Shown here piece by piece: positions 1 to 8,494 of a stretch of 64,000 nucleotides of DNA. A model generated the notes under the pieces. It searched no databases. It was not told the DNA's origin and saw nothing but the letters and a program-made list of their open reading frames with translations. The translations under genes were made by a program, and so were the position numbers. Origin of the DNA: JAHJQQ01 sp963737555 (GTDB lineage Bacteria > Pseudomonadota > Gammaproteobacteria > Thiohalobacterales > Thiohalobacteraceae); NCBI GenBank assembly GCA_963737555.1, contig CAVTTB010000008.1, positions 62,001 to 126,000 of the forward strand, written 5' to 3'. Numbering within the stretch: the first letter of the stretch is position 1; each line of letters starts with the position of its first letter.

Positions 1-827
1 AGCTTACGTTTGAGCTTTGCGAACGGTCGGCGCGGCGCATCATCCTTCGACACGTCTTTTGGTTTGACCTCGGCCAAGGCCCGCTGCAGATCTTTGATCA
101 ATTGACCAAGCCGCTTCTCGTCCTTCTGCATCTGCGACAGTTCGCCGCCTTTAGCCCGAATCTCCGTTTGCAGCGCTCCAAGCAGCGATGTACGCCGCTG
201 CCGCTCTTCGTCCAGGACAGCGACCTCGGCCGCCTGACGCTCCTGAATCTCAGCTAAGGTCGCGCGCTGCGCATCGATCTGCTGCTGCAAGTCATCGATT
301 TCCGTCAAGGTGGCTTCGAACGCTTGAATGCGCGTAAGGCGCGCCTGATTGAGATAGCGGTAATACACCAGCATGCGCCCGAACCGCGCCGGGTCTTCCT
401 GATTGAGCGCCAGCTTGACCTGCTCTTGCCGCCCGAGCAGGTACGCCGCACGCAATTGCTTGGCCAGCTCGCGTCGCTCGAGTTCCAGCTTGGCAATGCT
501 CTCGGCATAGCGCCCCTGCAGTGCTTCGAGCTGTTGCTCACCCGCGCGCACTTGTGCCTCGACCTCGCGCACGCCGGCATTGAGTTTGCCGATGCGCTGT
601 TCGACTTCACGGACTTCCTGGGCGAGATCGGATTCCTGCGCACGCGAGGCTTTCAGCTGCGCTTGCAGCGCGTCGATGCGGGTGCGCAGTTCGCTGAGTT
701 CGGCGCCGGCTTGCCGGGGATCTTTCTGGGTGTCTTTCGGCTCGGCGGCCTGTGCCGCGAGCGCCAGCCAGCACAGGCCAGCGCAGCAGATTGAGACGCC
801 GAGGTGCGGAGAGCGGCCAGACGCCAC
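1..827 (-). CDS. envC: Murein hydrolase activator EnvC, N-terminal part (runs off window)
   Basis: Periplasmic activator of division amidases. About 275 codons are visible; the 3' end with the LytM/M23 domain lies outside the window. The reading frame opens with a GTG at 825-827, only 7 bases after the gpmI stop, and encodes a short hydrophobic signal segment (ICCAGLCWLALAAQA). A long, charged, heptad-rich coiled coil follows (for example LSELRTRIDALQAQLKAS and GQLIKDLQRALAEVKP), as in the EnvC family. EnvC beside gpmI is a common gammaproteobacterial arrangement, and the tight spacing suggests one operon. The assignment rests on the coiled coil and the context because the catalytic-like domain is not in view. 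Confidence 0.8.
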   Translation of the reverse strand, partial: MASGRSPHLGVSICCAGLCWLALAAQAAEPKDTQKDPRQAGAELSELRTRIDALQAQLKASRAQESDLAQEVREVEQRIGKLNAGVREVEAQVRAGEQQLEALQGRYAESIAKLELERRELAKQLRAAYLLGRQEQVKLALNQEDPARFGRMLVYYRYLNQARLTRIQAFEATLTEIDDLQQQIDAQRATLAEIQERQAAEVAVLDEERQRRTSLLGALQTEIRAKGGELSQMQKDEKRLGQLIKDLQRALAEVKPKDVSKDDAPRRPFAKLKRK

Positions 828-834
828 GTGGTGC

Positions 835-2412
835 CTAAGCCGACTCTGCTGTGATCGCGTGCAGCTCAACCAGCGAGGTTCCGCTCATTTCATTCGGTTT
901 CGGCAAGCCCATGAGATCGAGCAGGGTTGGCGCGATATCGCAGAGTGCGCCTTGACCCTTGAATTCTGCGGCACGCCCGATATAGACCAACGGCACCAGA
1001 TTGGTGGTGTGTGCGGTATGCGCTTGGCCCGTATCATCGCCCTGCATCTTCTCGGCGTTACCGTGGTCGGCGGTCACCAGCATTTCACCGCCGGCCCGCA
1101 ACAGCGCCTGCTCCACCCGCCCCAAGCAGACATCGAGGGCTTCGATGGCCTTGACGGCGGCAGCGAAGCTGCCGGTGTGGCCGACCATATCCGGATTGGC
1201 GTAGTTGCAGACAATGACGTCGTATTTACCCGCTTCGATGGCCTCGACCAACCGATCGGTCACTGCGCCGGCGCTCATCTCCGGCTGGAGATCGTACGTT
1301 GCGACCTGCGGTGAGGGCACCAAGATGCGGTCTTCGCCGTCGAAGGGTTCTTCCAGACCGCCATTGAAAAAGAACGTGACGTGCGCGTACTTCTCGGTTT
1401 CCGCCAAGCGCAACTGGCGCATGCCCAAGCGCGCCAGATAAGCGCCGAGCACGTTCTGTAAGCGCTCCGCCGGGAAGGCCACCGGGATATCGAATTCCGA
1501 ATTGTATTCGGTGAGACTGACGAAGCGTCCCAGTCGCGGTATCACGGCGCGCTCGAAGCCATCGAAATCGGGCTCGATAAACGGCCGGGTGATCTGCCGG
1601 GCACGGTCGGAACGGTAATTCATGAACACCAGCACATCGCCGTCTTCGACCTGCACCGGGGACTCGCCCGGCGGCACAATAGCCGTGGCTTGCACGAATT
1701 CGTCGCCCTCGTCGCGGGCGTAGGCCATGTCCAGCCCTTCCAGCGCGGTAGTGGCCTGGAAAGCCGCCTTACCTTGGGTGATCAGATCATAGGCCGCCTG
1801 GATGCGTGGCCAGCGGTGGTCGCGATCCATGGCGTAGTAGCGACCGATAATGGAGGCAAAACGCCCGCCGCCATATTCCTTGAACTTCTCTTCCATCAAT
1901 TGGATCGAGGCGGTGGCGCTGCGTGGCGGCGTGTCGCGTCCGTCCAAAAATGCATGCAGGTAAACCCGCTTGACGCCGCGCTTGATGGCCAATTCGACCA
2001 TGGCGTGAATATGTTCTTCGTGACTGTGTACGCCACCGGTGGAAAGCAGACCGAGGATGTGGATGGCGCGATCGTTGGCAATCGCCTGGTCAGCCGCATC
2101 GGTCAGCGTCTGATTGTTGAAGAATGAACCGGTCTTGATGGAACGGCTGACCCGGGTGAATTCCTGATACACCACGCGCCCGGAGCCCAGATTGAGATGA
2201 CCAACCTCGGAATTGCCCATCTGGTCACCGGGCAAACCCACGGCAGCACCCGAGGTACGAATCAGGGTGTGTGGATAGCGGTTCCAGAGTCGATCCCAAA
2301 CCGGCTTATGCGCGGCGGCAATGGCGTTGTAATGGGTATCTTCCGAATAACCCCAACCGTCCAGGATAAGCAGGACCACGGGCTTTGGGATCGCAGGCAT
2401 GGGCGTGTTCAA
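835..2412 (-). CDS. gpmI: 2,3-bisphosphoglycerate-independent phosphoglycerate mutase
   Basis: Interconverts 3- and 2-phosphoglycerate in glycolysis and gluconeogenesis, using two Mn ions in the cytoplasm. The 525-residue protein has the usual family length (about 510-515). The N terminus PVVLLILDGWGYSE carries the first metal-binding Asp (D18). The phosphorylated-serine motif NSEVGH is at residues 67-72 (Ser68). HSHEEHI and the late metal motif VTADHGNAEKM are also present. The start could be M1 or M5 (MPAIPKP); the second aligns better with homologues. It is probably cotranscribed with envC just downstream and is divergent from the ArsR gene. Confidence 0.96.
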   Translation of the reverse strand: MNTPMPAIPKPVVLLILDGWGYSEDTHYNAIAAAHKPVWDRLWNRYPHTLIRTSGAAVGLPGDQMGNSEVGHLNLGSGRVVYQEFTRVSRSIKTGSFFNNQTLTDAADQAIANDRAIHILGLLSTGGVHSHEEHIHAMVELAIKRGVKRVYLHAFLDGRDTPPRSATASIQLMEEKFKEYGGGRFASIIGRYYAMDRDHRWPRIQAAYDLITQGKAAFQATTALEGLDMAYARDEGDEFVQATAIVPPGESPVQVEDGDVLVFMNYRSDRARQITRPFIEPDFDGFERAVIPRLGRFVSLTEYNSEFDIPVAFPAERLQNVLGAYLARLGMRQLRLAETEKYAHVTFFFNGGLEEPFDGEDRILVPSPQVATYDLQPEMSAGAVTDRLVEAIEAGKYDVIVCNYANPDMVGHTGSFAAAVKAIEALDVCLGRVEQALLRAGGEMLVTADHGNAEKMQGDDTGQAHTAHTTNLVPLVYIGRAAEFKGQGALCDIAPTLLDLMGLPKPNEMSGTSLVELHAITAESA

Positions 2413-2542
2413 CAGTTCCTTAATGATTTAGAATAAGTCTAACGAATTTCGTCGCATCCCGCCACTCGCACACAGCACGCTTCGATGCAGGTCCGCGAGT
2501 AATCACCGCACAACGATTTTGCTGAAATGCGACGTTGCTTGG

Positions 2543-2570
2543 TTGTTCAGACGGTTTATTATTGTATAGT
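2543..2570 (+). promoter_or_regulatory. Predicted sigma70 promoter of the ArsR-family gene
   Basis: TTGTTC (2543-2548) and TATAGT (2565-2570) are separated by 16 bases in an AT-rich stretch of the gpmI/ArsR divergent gap. Transcription would start near 2577 and leave an approximately 90-base leader before the ATG at 2667. The call rests on consensus matching only. Confidence 0.45.
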
Positions 2571-2666
2571 GTTTTAATGATGAAAAGCAGTATGAAAAAT
2601 ATTGAAGTGCCGTATACGACCTACCTACCCTGTTCCCTGTGCCGTATTCTTCCTGAGGCTAAGCCG

Positions 2667-2987
2667 ATGAGTGTAAATGTAATCAGTGAAGATTTGATTA
2701 CCCAAGACGACGACATCGAGCGCGCCTCCCGCTCGCTCAAGGCCATGTCGCATCCGTTACGGCTGAAAATCCTCTGTACGCTGGGAGATCAGGAAATCAG
2801 TGTTCAGGACATTGTCGAACACGTCGGCACTTCGCAGAGCAACATCTCTCAGCACCTGGCCATTCTGCGTGACAAGGGCATCCTGGCCTCGCGCAAGGAT
2901 GCCAACCGGGTGTACTACCGCGTCGGCGACTCCCGCACCCTGCGCCTGATTGGTATGATGCGCGACGTGTTCTGCTCGCGCCAATAA
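2667..2987 (+). CDS. ArsR/SmtB-family transcriptional regulator
   Basis: Small winged-helix repressor of 106 residues from the chosen ATG, which is preceded by a GAGG about 9 bases upstream. The core SLKAMSHPLRLKILCTL, the recognition helix region TSQSNISQHLAILRDKG, and the wing ASRKDANRVYYRVGD are textbook ArsR. No CxCxxC metal site is visible; the Cys in LKILCTL and in DVFCSRQ could sense thiols or metals, but this is unproven. An in-frame upstream ATG (2592) would add an N-terminal extension with a CSLC motif. The gene lies upstream of rhodanese and glutaredoxin genes, so a sulfur or redox role is a reasonable inference. Confidence 0.85.
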   Translation: MSVNVISEDLITQDDDIERASRSLKAMSHPLRLKILCTLGDQEISVQDIVEHVGTSQSNISQHLAILRDKGILASRKDANRVYYRVGDSRTLRLIGMMRDVFCSRQ

Positions 2988-3086
2988 TGCCCGCTCGTTG
3001 CTTATAACACCGCCGCCGACTACCGGCCGCTCATATTTGTTGAGGCGGCCGCATCGCCATTAACTCGTTAATACAATCACCGCATC

Positions 3087-3521
3087 ATGAACACTACTCA
3101 CCGCTTAATTGAATTCGTCGGCAATCATTGGGGCCTCGCGTTAGCCTTCTTGGGCATCACGATCCTGATCATTTACAACGAACTGCGCCGCCGATTGGCT
3201 GGCACCCAGCAGTTGGGGCCGCACGCCGCCACACTGGCCATGAACGCAGAAGCTACGGTCATTCTGGATGTACGCGAAGACAGCGAGTACAAGCAGGGGC
3301 ATATCGCCAACGCCGTACATATTCCACTGGGTCAACTCGCGAAACGCCTCACCGAACTCGACAAATACCGCGAACGCCCGCTAATCGCGTATTGCCGTAC
3401 CGGCAACCGCTCAAACAATGCCGCACAGCTACTGCACAAGCACGGCTTCACCACCGTCCACAATCTGGCCGGCGGTATTGTCGCCTGGCAAAACGCAAAT
3501 TTGCCCGTCACCAAGAAATAA
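3087..3521 (+). CDS. Membrane-anchored rhodanese-like sulfurtransferase
   Basis: Protein of 144 residues with an N-terminal transmembrane helix (WGLALAFLGITILIIYNEL, about residues 15-33) and one rhodanese domain. The domain shows ILDVREDSEYKQGHIANAVH (the conserved DVRE..EY..GHI..A pattern) and an active-site loop YCRTGNRS with the catalytic Cys. Family members carry sulfane sulfur as a persulfide. The soluble domain probably faces the cytoplasm. It sits in the conserved order rhodanese-grxC-secB-gpsA, only 4 bases before grxC, so cotranscription is likely. Confidence 0.92.
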   Translation: MNTTHRLIEFVGNHWGLALAFLGITILIIYNELRRRLAGTQQLGPHAATLAMNAEATVILDVREDSEYKQGHIANAVHIPLGQLAKRLTELDKYRERPLIAYCRTGNRSNNAAQLLHKHGFTTVHNLAGGIVAWQNANLPVTKK

Positions 3522-3525
3522 CGTC

Positions 3526-3786
3526 ATGCCCACCGTCGTGATGTACAGTACCGGCTTCTGTCCCTACTGCGTGCGCGCACGTATGCTGCTGGATCGTAAG
3601 CGCGTGATTTATACCGACATCCGCGTCGATCTTGAGCCTGAGCTACGCGCCGAAATGATCCAGCGCAGCGGCCGCACCAGCGTACCGCAGATCTTTATCG
3701 ACGATTTCCACGTCGGTGGTTGTGACGATATGTATGCCCTGGAGCAGCAAGGTCGGCTGGACCCTTTGCTGTGCATGCCCGAGTGA
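3526..3786 (+). CDS. grxC: Glutaredoxin 3
   Basis: Small cytoplasmic dithiol glutaredoxin of 86 residues that reduces disulfides and glutathione mixed disulfides. The active site CPYC is at residues 12-15 (STGFCPYCVRARMLL). The cis-Pro segment TSVPQIFID and the GG motif HVGGCDDMYAL, which bind glutathione, are in place. The ATG at 3526 lies 4 bases after the rhodanese stop and gives the usual family length. The same frame stays open further upstream, but that part overlaps the rhodanese gene and shows no family similarity. Confidence 0.95.
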   Translation: MPTVVMYSTGFCPYCVRARMLLDRKRVIYTDIRVDLEPELRAEMIQRSGRTSVPQIFIDDFHVGGCDDMYALEQQGRLDPLLCMPE

Positions 3787-3883
3787 ATACCCCGACTCTG
3801 CTTCTGGCATAATACCCCGCCAGTACCCCACGCCGGCGGCGCCACGGCGCCCGTCCATCATTCAAAAATACGGAATAGACACC

Positions 3884-4363
3884 ATGCCAGAAGAAAACGC
3901 CCCACAGGCCAACCAGAAACAGTTTTCCATCCAGAAGATTTATGTGAAAGACATGTCCTTCGAGACACCCAATTCACCGGCGATCTTCACCCAGGATTGG
4001 AAACCGGAAATCAACCTGGAATTGAACTCCCTGGGCAGAAAGCTTGCCGACGGCGTGCATGAAGTCGTTCTGTCGCTGACGGTTACCGCCAAGCTCGGCG
4101 ACACAACGGCCTATCTGGTCGAGGTAAAACAGGCGGGTATCTTCACCGTGCAGGGCTTTGACGAGGCCGAGCTCGCCCCCATGCTCGGCGCCTTCTGCCC
4201 TGGCACGTTGTATCCCTACGCCCGTGAAACCGTGACAGACTTGGTCGCGCGCGGTGGCTTCCCGCAACTGGTACTCGCCCCGATCAACTTCGACGCCATG
4301 TACGCTCAGCAGATCCAGAGTGTCCAGGCGCAGGTCACCGATCCCAATCAGCCCCAGCACTGA
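3884..4363 (+). CDS. secB: Protein-export chaperone SecB
   Basis: Homotetrameric cytosolic chaperone that keeps preproteins unfolded and hands them to SecA. The 159-residue sequence has the characteristic FSIQKIYVKDMSFETPNSP, the acidic patch VEVKQAGIFTVQGF, and the end motif CPGTLYPYARETVTDLVARGGFPQL. An open frame extends upstream, but the ATG at 3884 starts exactly where homologues start. It lies 13 bases before gpsA, as in many Gammaproteobacteria. Confidence 0.97.
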   Translation: MPEENAPQANQKQFSIQKIYVKDMSFETPNSPAIFTQDWKPEINLELNSLGRKLADGVHEVVLSLTVTAKLGDTTAYLVEVKQAGIFTVQGFDEAELAPMLGAFCPGTLYPYARETVTDLVARGGFPQLVLAPINFDAMYAQQIQSVQAQVTDPNQPQH

Positions 4364-4376
4364 TCTGGCAGAACGC

Positions 4377-5384
4377 ATGACAACACCTCGCCCCATCGCG
4401 GTCCTCGGCGCCGGCTCCTGGGGCACGGCGTTGGCCATCCTGCTCGCGCGCAACGGCCACAGCGTCCGCTTGTGGGGCAACGACCCTACCGAGATGGCAC
4501 AGTTGGCCAGCGCGCGTTGCAACACGCGCTACCTACCCGATGCACCGTTTCCCGAATGTCTTGCCATCCATGCTGATCTCGACGCCGCGCTCGCCGATCA
4601 GGCCGATGTGCTGGTGGTGGTGCCGAGTCACGCCTTTCGCTCCGTACTGACGACGCTCGCACCGAAACTCGCCCCGGGCACGCCATTGGCGTGGGCGACC
4701 AAAGGTCTGGAAATGGCCTCCGGCAAGCTGCTGCATCAAGTCGCCGAAGAAGTCCTGCCGGCCGGTACAGCGCACGCCGTCATCTCCGGCCCGACCTTCG
4801 CCCGCGAAGTCGCCGCTGGACTGCCGACCGCCGCCACGGTTGCAGGCAACACGCCCGCTGTCGCGAAACATTTCGCCGGATTATTGCGCGGCGCCACGTT
4901 CCGCGCCTACACCAGTGAAGACCGCATCGGCCTCGAACTCGGCGGCGCGCTGAAGAACGTGTTGGCGATTGCCGCCGGCATCTCCGACGGCCTGGGCTTC
5001 GGCGCCAACAGCCGCGCCGCATTAATCACGCGCGGACTGGCCGAGATGATTCGTCTTGGCGAAGCGCTCGGCGGTCAACGCGAAACCTTCATGGGTTTGG
5101 CTGGCGTCGGTGATCTGGTGCTGACCTGCACCGACGACCAATCGCGCAACCGGCGCATGGGTCTGGCGCTCGGACGCGGCCAATCGCGCGAGCAAGCGCA
5201 CCAGGCTATCGATCAAGTGGTGGAGGGCGTCGACACCGCGCGCGAGATTCACAAACTGGGCAAACAATACGGCGTCGAGTTACCGATCAGCGAGCAGGTC
5301 TATCAAGTGATCTACAACGGCCTCGATCCGCGCGCGGCCGTGCACACACTGTTGACGCGGGAGCCGAAGGCGGAAACTGCGTAA
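4377..5384 (+). CDS. gpsA: Glycerol-3-phosphate dehydrogenase [NAD(P)+]
   Basis: Makes sn-glycerol 3-phosphate from dihydroxyacetone phosphate, the first step of phospholipid synthesis. The 335 residues match the family length. The nucleotide-binding glycine motif GAGSWGTA is at residues 11-18. The catalytic-lysine region GGALKNVLAIAAGISDGLG, the substrate loop SGPTFAREVAAGLPT, and the C-terminal GVGDLVLTC and EGVDTAREI motifs are all visible. The ATG at 4377 follows the secB stop closely. Confidence 0.97.
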   Translation: MTTPRPIAVLGAGSWGTALAILLARNGHSVRLWGNDPTEMAQLASARCNTRYLPDAPFPECLAIHADLDAALADQADVLVVVPSHAFRSVLTTLAPKLAPGTPLAWATKGLEMASGKLLHQVAEEVLPAGTAHAVISGPTFAREVAAGLPTAATVAGNTPAVAKHFAGLLRGATFRAYTSEDRIGLELGGALKNVLAIAAGISDGLGFGANSRAALITRGLAEMIRLGEALGGQRETFMGLAGVGDLVLTCTDDQSRNRRMGLALGRGQSREQAHQAIDQVVEGVDTAREIHKLGKQYGVELPISEQVYQVIYNGLDPRAAVHTLLTREPKAETA

Positions 5385-5409
5385 TTTGATTCACCCCGAA
5401 GTAGGCAAT

Positions 5410-5875
5410 TCAGCCGCCGCCCGAAAATCCCGACTGCCGCCATGCCTCATACACCACAACAGCCACGCTGTTGGATAGATTGAGACTGCGCACATTCGGT
5501 CGCATGGGTAAACGCAACACCTGTTCCGGCGGTAACGAGGCCAGCAACTCCGCCGGCAGACCCCGCGTCTCCGGTCCAAACATAAACGCATCGCCGGCCT
5601 GATATTGCCACTTGGTCATACCGATGCGTACCGCGCGTGGACAGCGCGAACAAGCGTCGCGGTTGCACATCGCGCGTGAACGCCTCCAGATCCGGATATT
5701 CACGCACCTCGGCCCACTCGTGATAATCCAGACCGGCACGCTTGAGCTTGCTGTCTTCCAGCTCGAATCCCAGCGGATGAATCAGATGCAGATGGCTGCC
5801 GGTGTTCGCGCAAAGGCGTATGATGTTGCCGGTGTTGGGCGGTATCTCCGGCTGAAACAGGACGACATGAAACAT
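5410..5875 (-). CDS. trmL: tRNA (cytidine/uridine-34-2'-O)-methyltransferase, frameshifted here
   Basis: SPOUT-class enzyme that methylates the ribose of wobble base 34 in tRNA-Leu. The N-terminal part (FQPEIPPNTGNIIRLCANTG, AGLDYHEW, RLFALSTRGT) is read in one frame and the SAM-binding, knotted C-terminal part (GDAFMFGPETRGLPAELL, NLSNSVAVVVYEAWRQSGF) in another. The switch is near 5615-5625, where one surplus C in a CC pair (minus strand) would explain it. Removing one base gives about 154 residues, the family length. The start is set at 5873-5875 (MFHVVLFQPEIPP); the longer open frame upstream only reads into the adjacent inverted repeat. Confidence 0.9.
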
Positions 5876-5884
5876 AGTCAAAAC

Positions 5885-5947
5885 CGCCACGAAATCCACG
5901 AAGAGTCCCCATCATACCTGTTTGTGGATTTCGCGGATTTCGTGGCG
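5885..5947. repeat. 63-bp inverted-repeat element between trmL and pyrD
   Basis: Arms CGCCACGAAATCCACGAA (5885-5902) and, inverted, TTCGCGGATTTCGTGGCG (5930-5947) match at 17 of 18 positions around an approximately 27-base centre. The arm resembles the ends of the elements at 45229-45356 and 60412-60555 (GCCACGGAA...). It falls just upstream of both divergent genes and may form a stem-loop in RNA. Confidence 0.7.
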
Positions 5948-5966
5948 ATCATTCCTGAGCATGCAC

Positions 5967-6872
5967 ATGACGACTGAAGACCGGAACAAGTTGGCGATCA
6001 CCTTCTGCGGCATGACCTTCAGCTCCCCGTTGGTGCTGTTGTCGGGCTGCGTCGGATTCGGCGAGGAATACACCCGTATCGCCGGCTTCTCCAACCGCGA
6101 CGTCGGCGCGATCTGCCTGAAGGGCACCACTGAAAAACCGCGCCTGGGCAATCCCGCGCACCGTGTCTACGAAACCCCCGACGGCATGCTCAACGCCATC
6201 GGCCTGCAGAATCCCGGCGTCGACAAAGTGGTCGACGAGATCCTGCCGACGCTGGATTTCACCGAGACGCGCTTCATCGCCAACGTCTCCGGCTCGACCG
6301 TCGAGGAATACTTCAACGTCACCAAGCGCTTCGACGATTCACCCATCGACGCCATCGAGATCAATATCTCCTGCCCGAACGTGAAGGAGGGCGGGGTGGC
6401 CTTCGGCAATGACCCGGACATGTCGGCGCGCGTGGTCGAGGCCTGCCGCAAGGCGACCAACAAACCGCTGATCACCAAGCTGTCGCCCAACCAGACCGAC
6501 ATCGCCCTGAATGCGCGCCGCTGCATCGAGGCCGGCACCGATGGCTTTGCGGTCATCAACACGCTGATGGGCATGGCCATCGACATCGAGACCCGCCGCC
6601 CGGTGATCGGCAACAACCAGGGCGGGCTGTCCGGCCCGGCCATCAAACCGATCGCGCTCCTGAAAGTGCAGCAGGTCGCCCAGGTGTGCCGCGCGCATAA
6701 GATCCCGATCATCGGTCAGGGCGGTGTGACCACGGTGAACGACGCCATCGAATTCCTCATCGCCGGCGCCACCGCCGTCGGCGTGGGTACGGCGCTGTTT
6801 TACGATCCGTTGGTGTGTCCGAAGCTCAACACTGGGATCATCGATTACCTGAACCGGCATCATCTTCAATAA
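5967..6872 (+). CDS. pyrD: Dihydroorotate dehydrogenase, class 1B-like (FMN)
   Basis: Oxidises dihydroorotate to orotate in pyrimidine synthesis. The 301-residue length and the cytosolic-type sequence without an N-terminal membrane helix point to class 1. The catalytic Cys lies in NISCPNVK (Cys136), where class 2 enzymes have Ser. FMN-site motifs PLITKLSPN, GGLSGPAIKPIAL and IPIIGQGGV are present. Class 1B enzymes normally work with the electron-transfer subunit PyrK, and no pyrK is in this window. Start choice: ATG 5967 with a GAG about 9 bases upstream; 5961 is also possible. Related (S)-PreA-like enzymes are the main alternative. Confidence 0.85.
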   Translation: MTTEDRNKLAITFCGMTFSSPLVLLSGCVGFGEEYTRIAGFSNRDVGAICLKGTTEKPRLGNPAHRVYETPDGMLNAIGLQNPGVDKVVDEILPTLDFTETRFIANVSGSTVEEYFNVTKRFDDSPIDAIEINISCPNVKEGGVAFGNDPDMSARVVEACRKATNKPLITKLSPNQTDIALNARRCIEAGTDGFAVINTLMGMAIDIETRRPVIGNNQGGLSGPAIKPIALLKVQQVAQVCRAHKIPIIGQGGVTTVNDAIEFLIAGATAVGVGTALFYDPLVCPKLNTGIIDYLNRHHLQ

Positions 6873-7027
6873 CGTCACCCAATTGACTGACACACTCCAA
6901 TTACATGGCCAAACCAGCGCCCAGCCCCCAGCGGGCGCCTGCGGCGCCTGACCACCGATATCCCTGCCAGTTCGTAATTCATTGTTCTGAAATAATTAAT
7001 CTGTAATAAAACAGCGTTCCCCGTTCC

Positions 7028-7043
7028 TGGTCCGAACCTTGCT
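7028..7043 (+). promoter_or_regulatory. Predicted sigma54 (-24/-12) promoter of pilus cluster A
   Basis: TGGTCCGAACCTTGCT has the invariant GG and GC separated by exactly 10 bases and an intact TTGCT -12 half. Transcription would start near 7055, about 27 bases before the ATG of the first gene. No activator site was identified. Confidence 0.6.
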
Positions 7044-7081
7044 TTGCCCAACTCACACCCCTCGAGCTGGGAGTTTTGGCT

Positions 7082-8494
7082 ATGTACGGAAAACATTTCG
7101 GTCTGGCGTCCGCGCCGTTCCGCATCACCCCTGACACGCGCCGGTTCTATCCTGGCGCGCAGCGTGGGGCCGTACTCGATGCGCTCGCCTATGCCGTCGA
7201 ACGCGGCGAAGGCATCGTCAAACTCAGCGGCGAAGTCGGCAGCGGCAAGACCATGCTGTGCCGCATGCTCGCCGACCGGCTGTCCGCCAGCGTCGACGTG
7301 GTCTACCTCGCCAATCCCAGCCTGAAGCGCGAAGACGTCCTGCATGCCATCGCCCTCGACCTGAAGCTGCCCACGACCGGCGGACGCCTGGAGGTACTCC
7401 AGTCCCTGCAAACCTATCTGTTCCAGCGCCATGCCGAGGGCCGCCGGGTGACGGTGTTCGTCGAAGAGGCGCAGGGCATGGAGTTGGATGCCCTGGAGGA
7501 AATCCGTTTACTGTCCAATCTGGAAACCCGCGAAGACAAACTGTTGCAGATCGTCCTGTTCGGCCAGCCCGAACTCGACGATCATCTGGCCGTCCATGAA
7601 GTGCGCCAGTTGCGCGACCGCATTACCCACAGCTTCACCTTACCGCCGCTGAACCTGACCGATATCCGCGATTACATTCCGTTTCGGCTGCGCGCCGCCG
7701 GCTATCAGGGCGGCGATCCGTTCACACCGTTTGCCTATCGATTGTTGGCGCGCGCCTCCAAGGGGCTCATCCGGCGCATTCATATCCTGGCCGACAAGGC
7801 ACTGCTGGCGGCCTACGCCGACGGTGCCCGACAGGTGAATCTACGGCATATGCGCCGCGCCCTGGCGGACAGCGAATTCGCACCGCATCGGTTTACGCTG
7901 CCGCGTCTGGCCTTTGCCGCCACGGCGGGCATCGCGCTGATCACGGCCGGCACCGTCGTGGGATCGCTGCTGTCGCAGGGCAACGCACCCGCACTGCCAA
8001 GCATCGCTGAATTGACCAAGATTCAACCGGCGGCCGGATCGCCAACGCCTGCACGCGCGAACACGCTGCCGACTAGCGTACCGGCAACGGAAACGGCGCC
8101 GTGGGTATCCAGCGTCGACGCACCGCGCGCGGACACTTCGCAGTTTCTTCAGCGCGTAGCCGCCGCCCGTGACTGGCTGAACACCGAATCCACTGCGCGC
8201 TTCACCATCCAAATCATGACCAGCGACGATGCTCGTCGCGCGCCACTGGATCGTTTTCTGCTTGACCCGACGCTGCAGGCACATCTCGACCAGGTCTACA
8301 TCGCGCCCGCGCAAATCAACGGCGCACAGCGTTGGTCGGTGTTGTACGGCAGTTATGACAACTACGACGCCGCACACAAGGCACTGAATGAAATTCCCGT
8401 CGCGCTAAAGGCCCGTGGCCCGTATCTGCGCTCCCTAACGGCTGTGAAAAAGGAGGCGAGCAGCCAATGGCTGTTCGCGCAACAGGACTTATGA
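7082..8494 (+). CDS. MshM/ExeA-like AAA ATPase with C-terminal SPOR domain (cluster A)
   Basis: Protein of 470 residues. The N-terminal ExeA/MshM-type ATPase begins with the family signature FGLASAPFRITPDTR. Walker A (GEVGSGKT) is at 50-57 and a Walker B-like VTVFVEEA at 123-130, with EE in place of the usual DE. A transmembrane helix (about 276-297) is followed by a Pro/Thr linker and a SPOR-type domain (about 373-450, FTIQIMT...WSVLYGSYDNYDAAHKAL) that in other proteins binds denuded peptidoglycan. The ATG has GGGAG 8 bases upstream. In ExeA and MshM the ATPase helps insert the secretin through the cell wall; the SPOR domain would serve the same task. The stop overlaps the next start (ATGA). 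Confidence 0.85.
   Translation: MYGKHFGLASAPFRITPDTRRFYPGAQRGAVLDALAYAVERGEGIVKLSGEVGSGKTMLCRMLADRLSASVDVVYLANPSLKREDVLHAIALDLKLPTTGGRLEVLQSLQTYLFQRHAEGRRVTVFVEEAQGMELDALEEIRLLSNLETREDKLLQIVLFGQPELDDHLAVHEVRQLRDRITHSFTLPPLNLTDIRDYIPFRLRAAGYQGGDPFTPFAYRLLARASKGLIRRIHILADKALLAAYADGARQVNLRHMRRALADSEFAPHRFTLPRLAFAATAGIALITAGTVVGSLLSQGNAPALPSIAELTKIQPAAGSPTPARANTLPTSVPATETAPWVSSVDAPRADTSQFLQRVAAARDWLNTESTARFTIQIMTSDDARRAPLDRFLLDPTLQAHLDQVYIAPAQINGAQRWSVLYGSYDNYDAAHKALNEIPVALKARGPYLRSLTAVKKEASSQWLFAQQDL

Noticed and set aside
324..794. Plus-strand open frame over the envC region
   Set aside because: It is the reverse shadow of the envC coiled coil; its translation has no family features.
6900..7000. 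Possible terminator or small RNA between pyrD and cluster A
   Set aside because: There is some GC-rich inverted sequence (GCGCC/GGCGC) but no clean stem with U-tract, so it is not listed.
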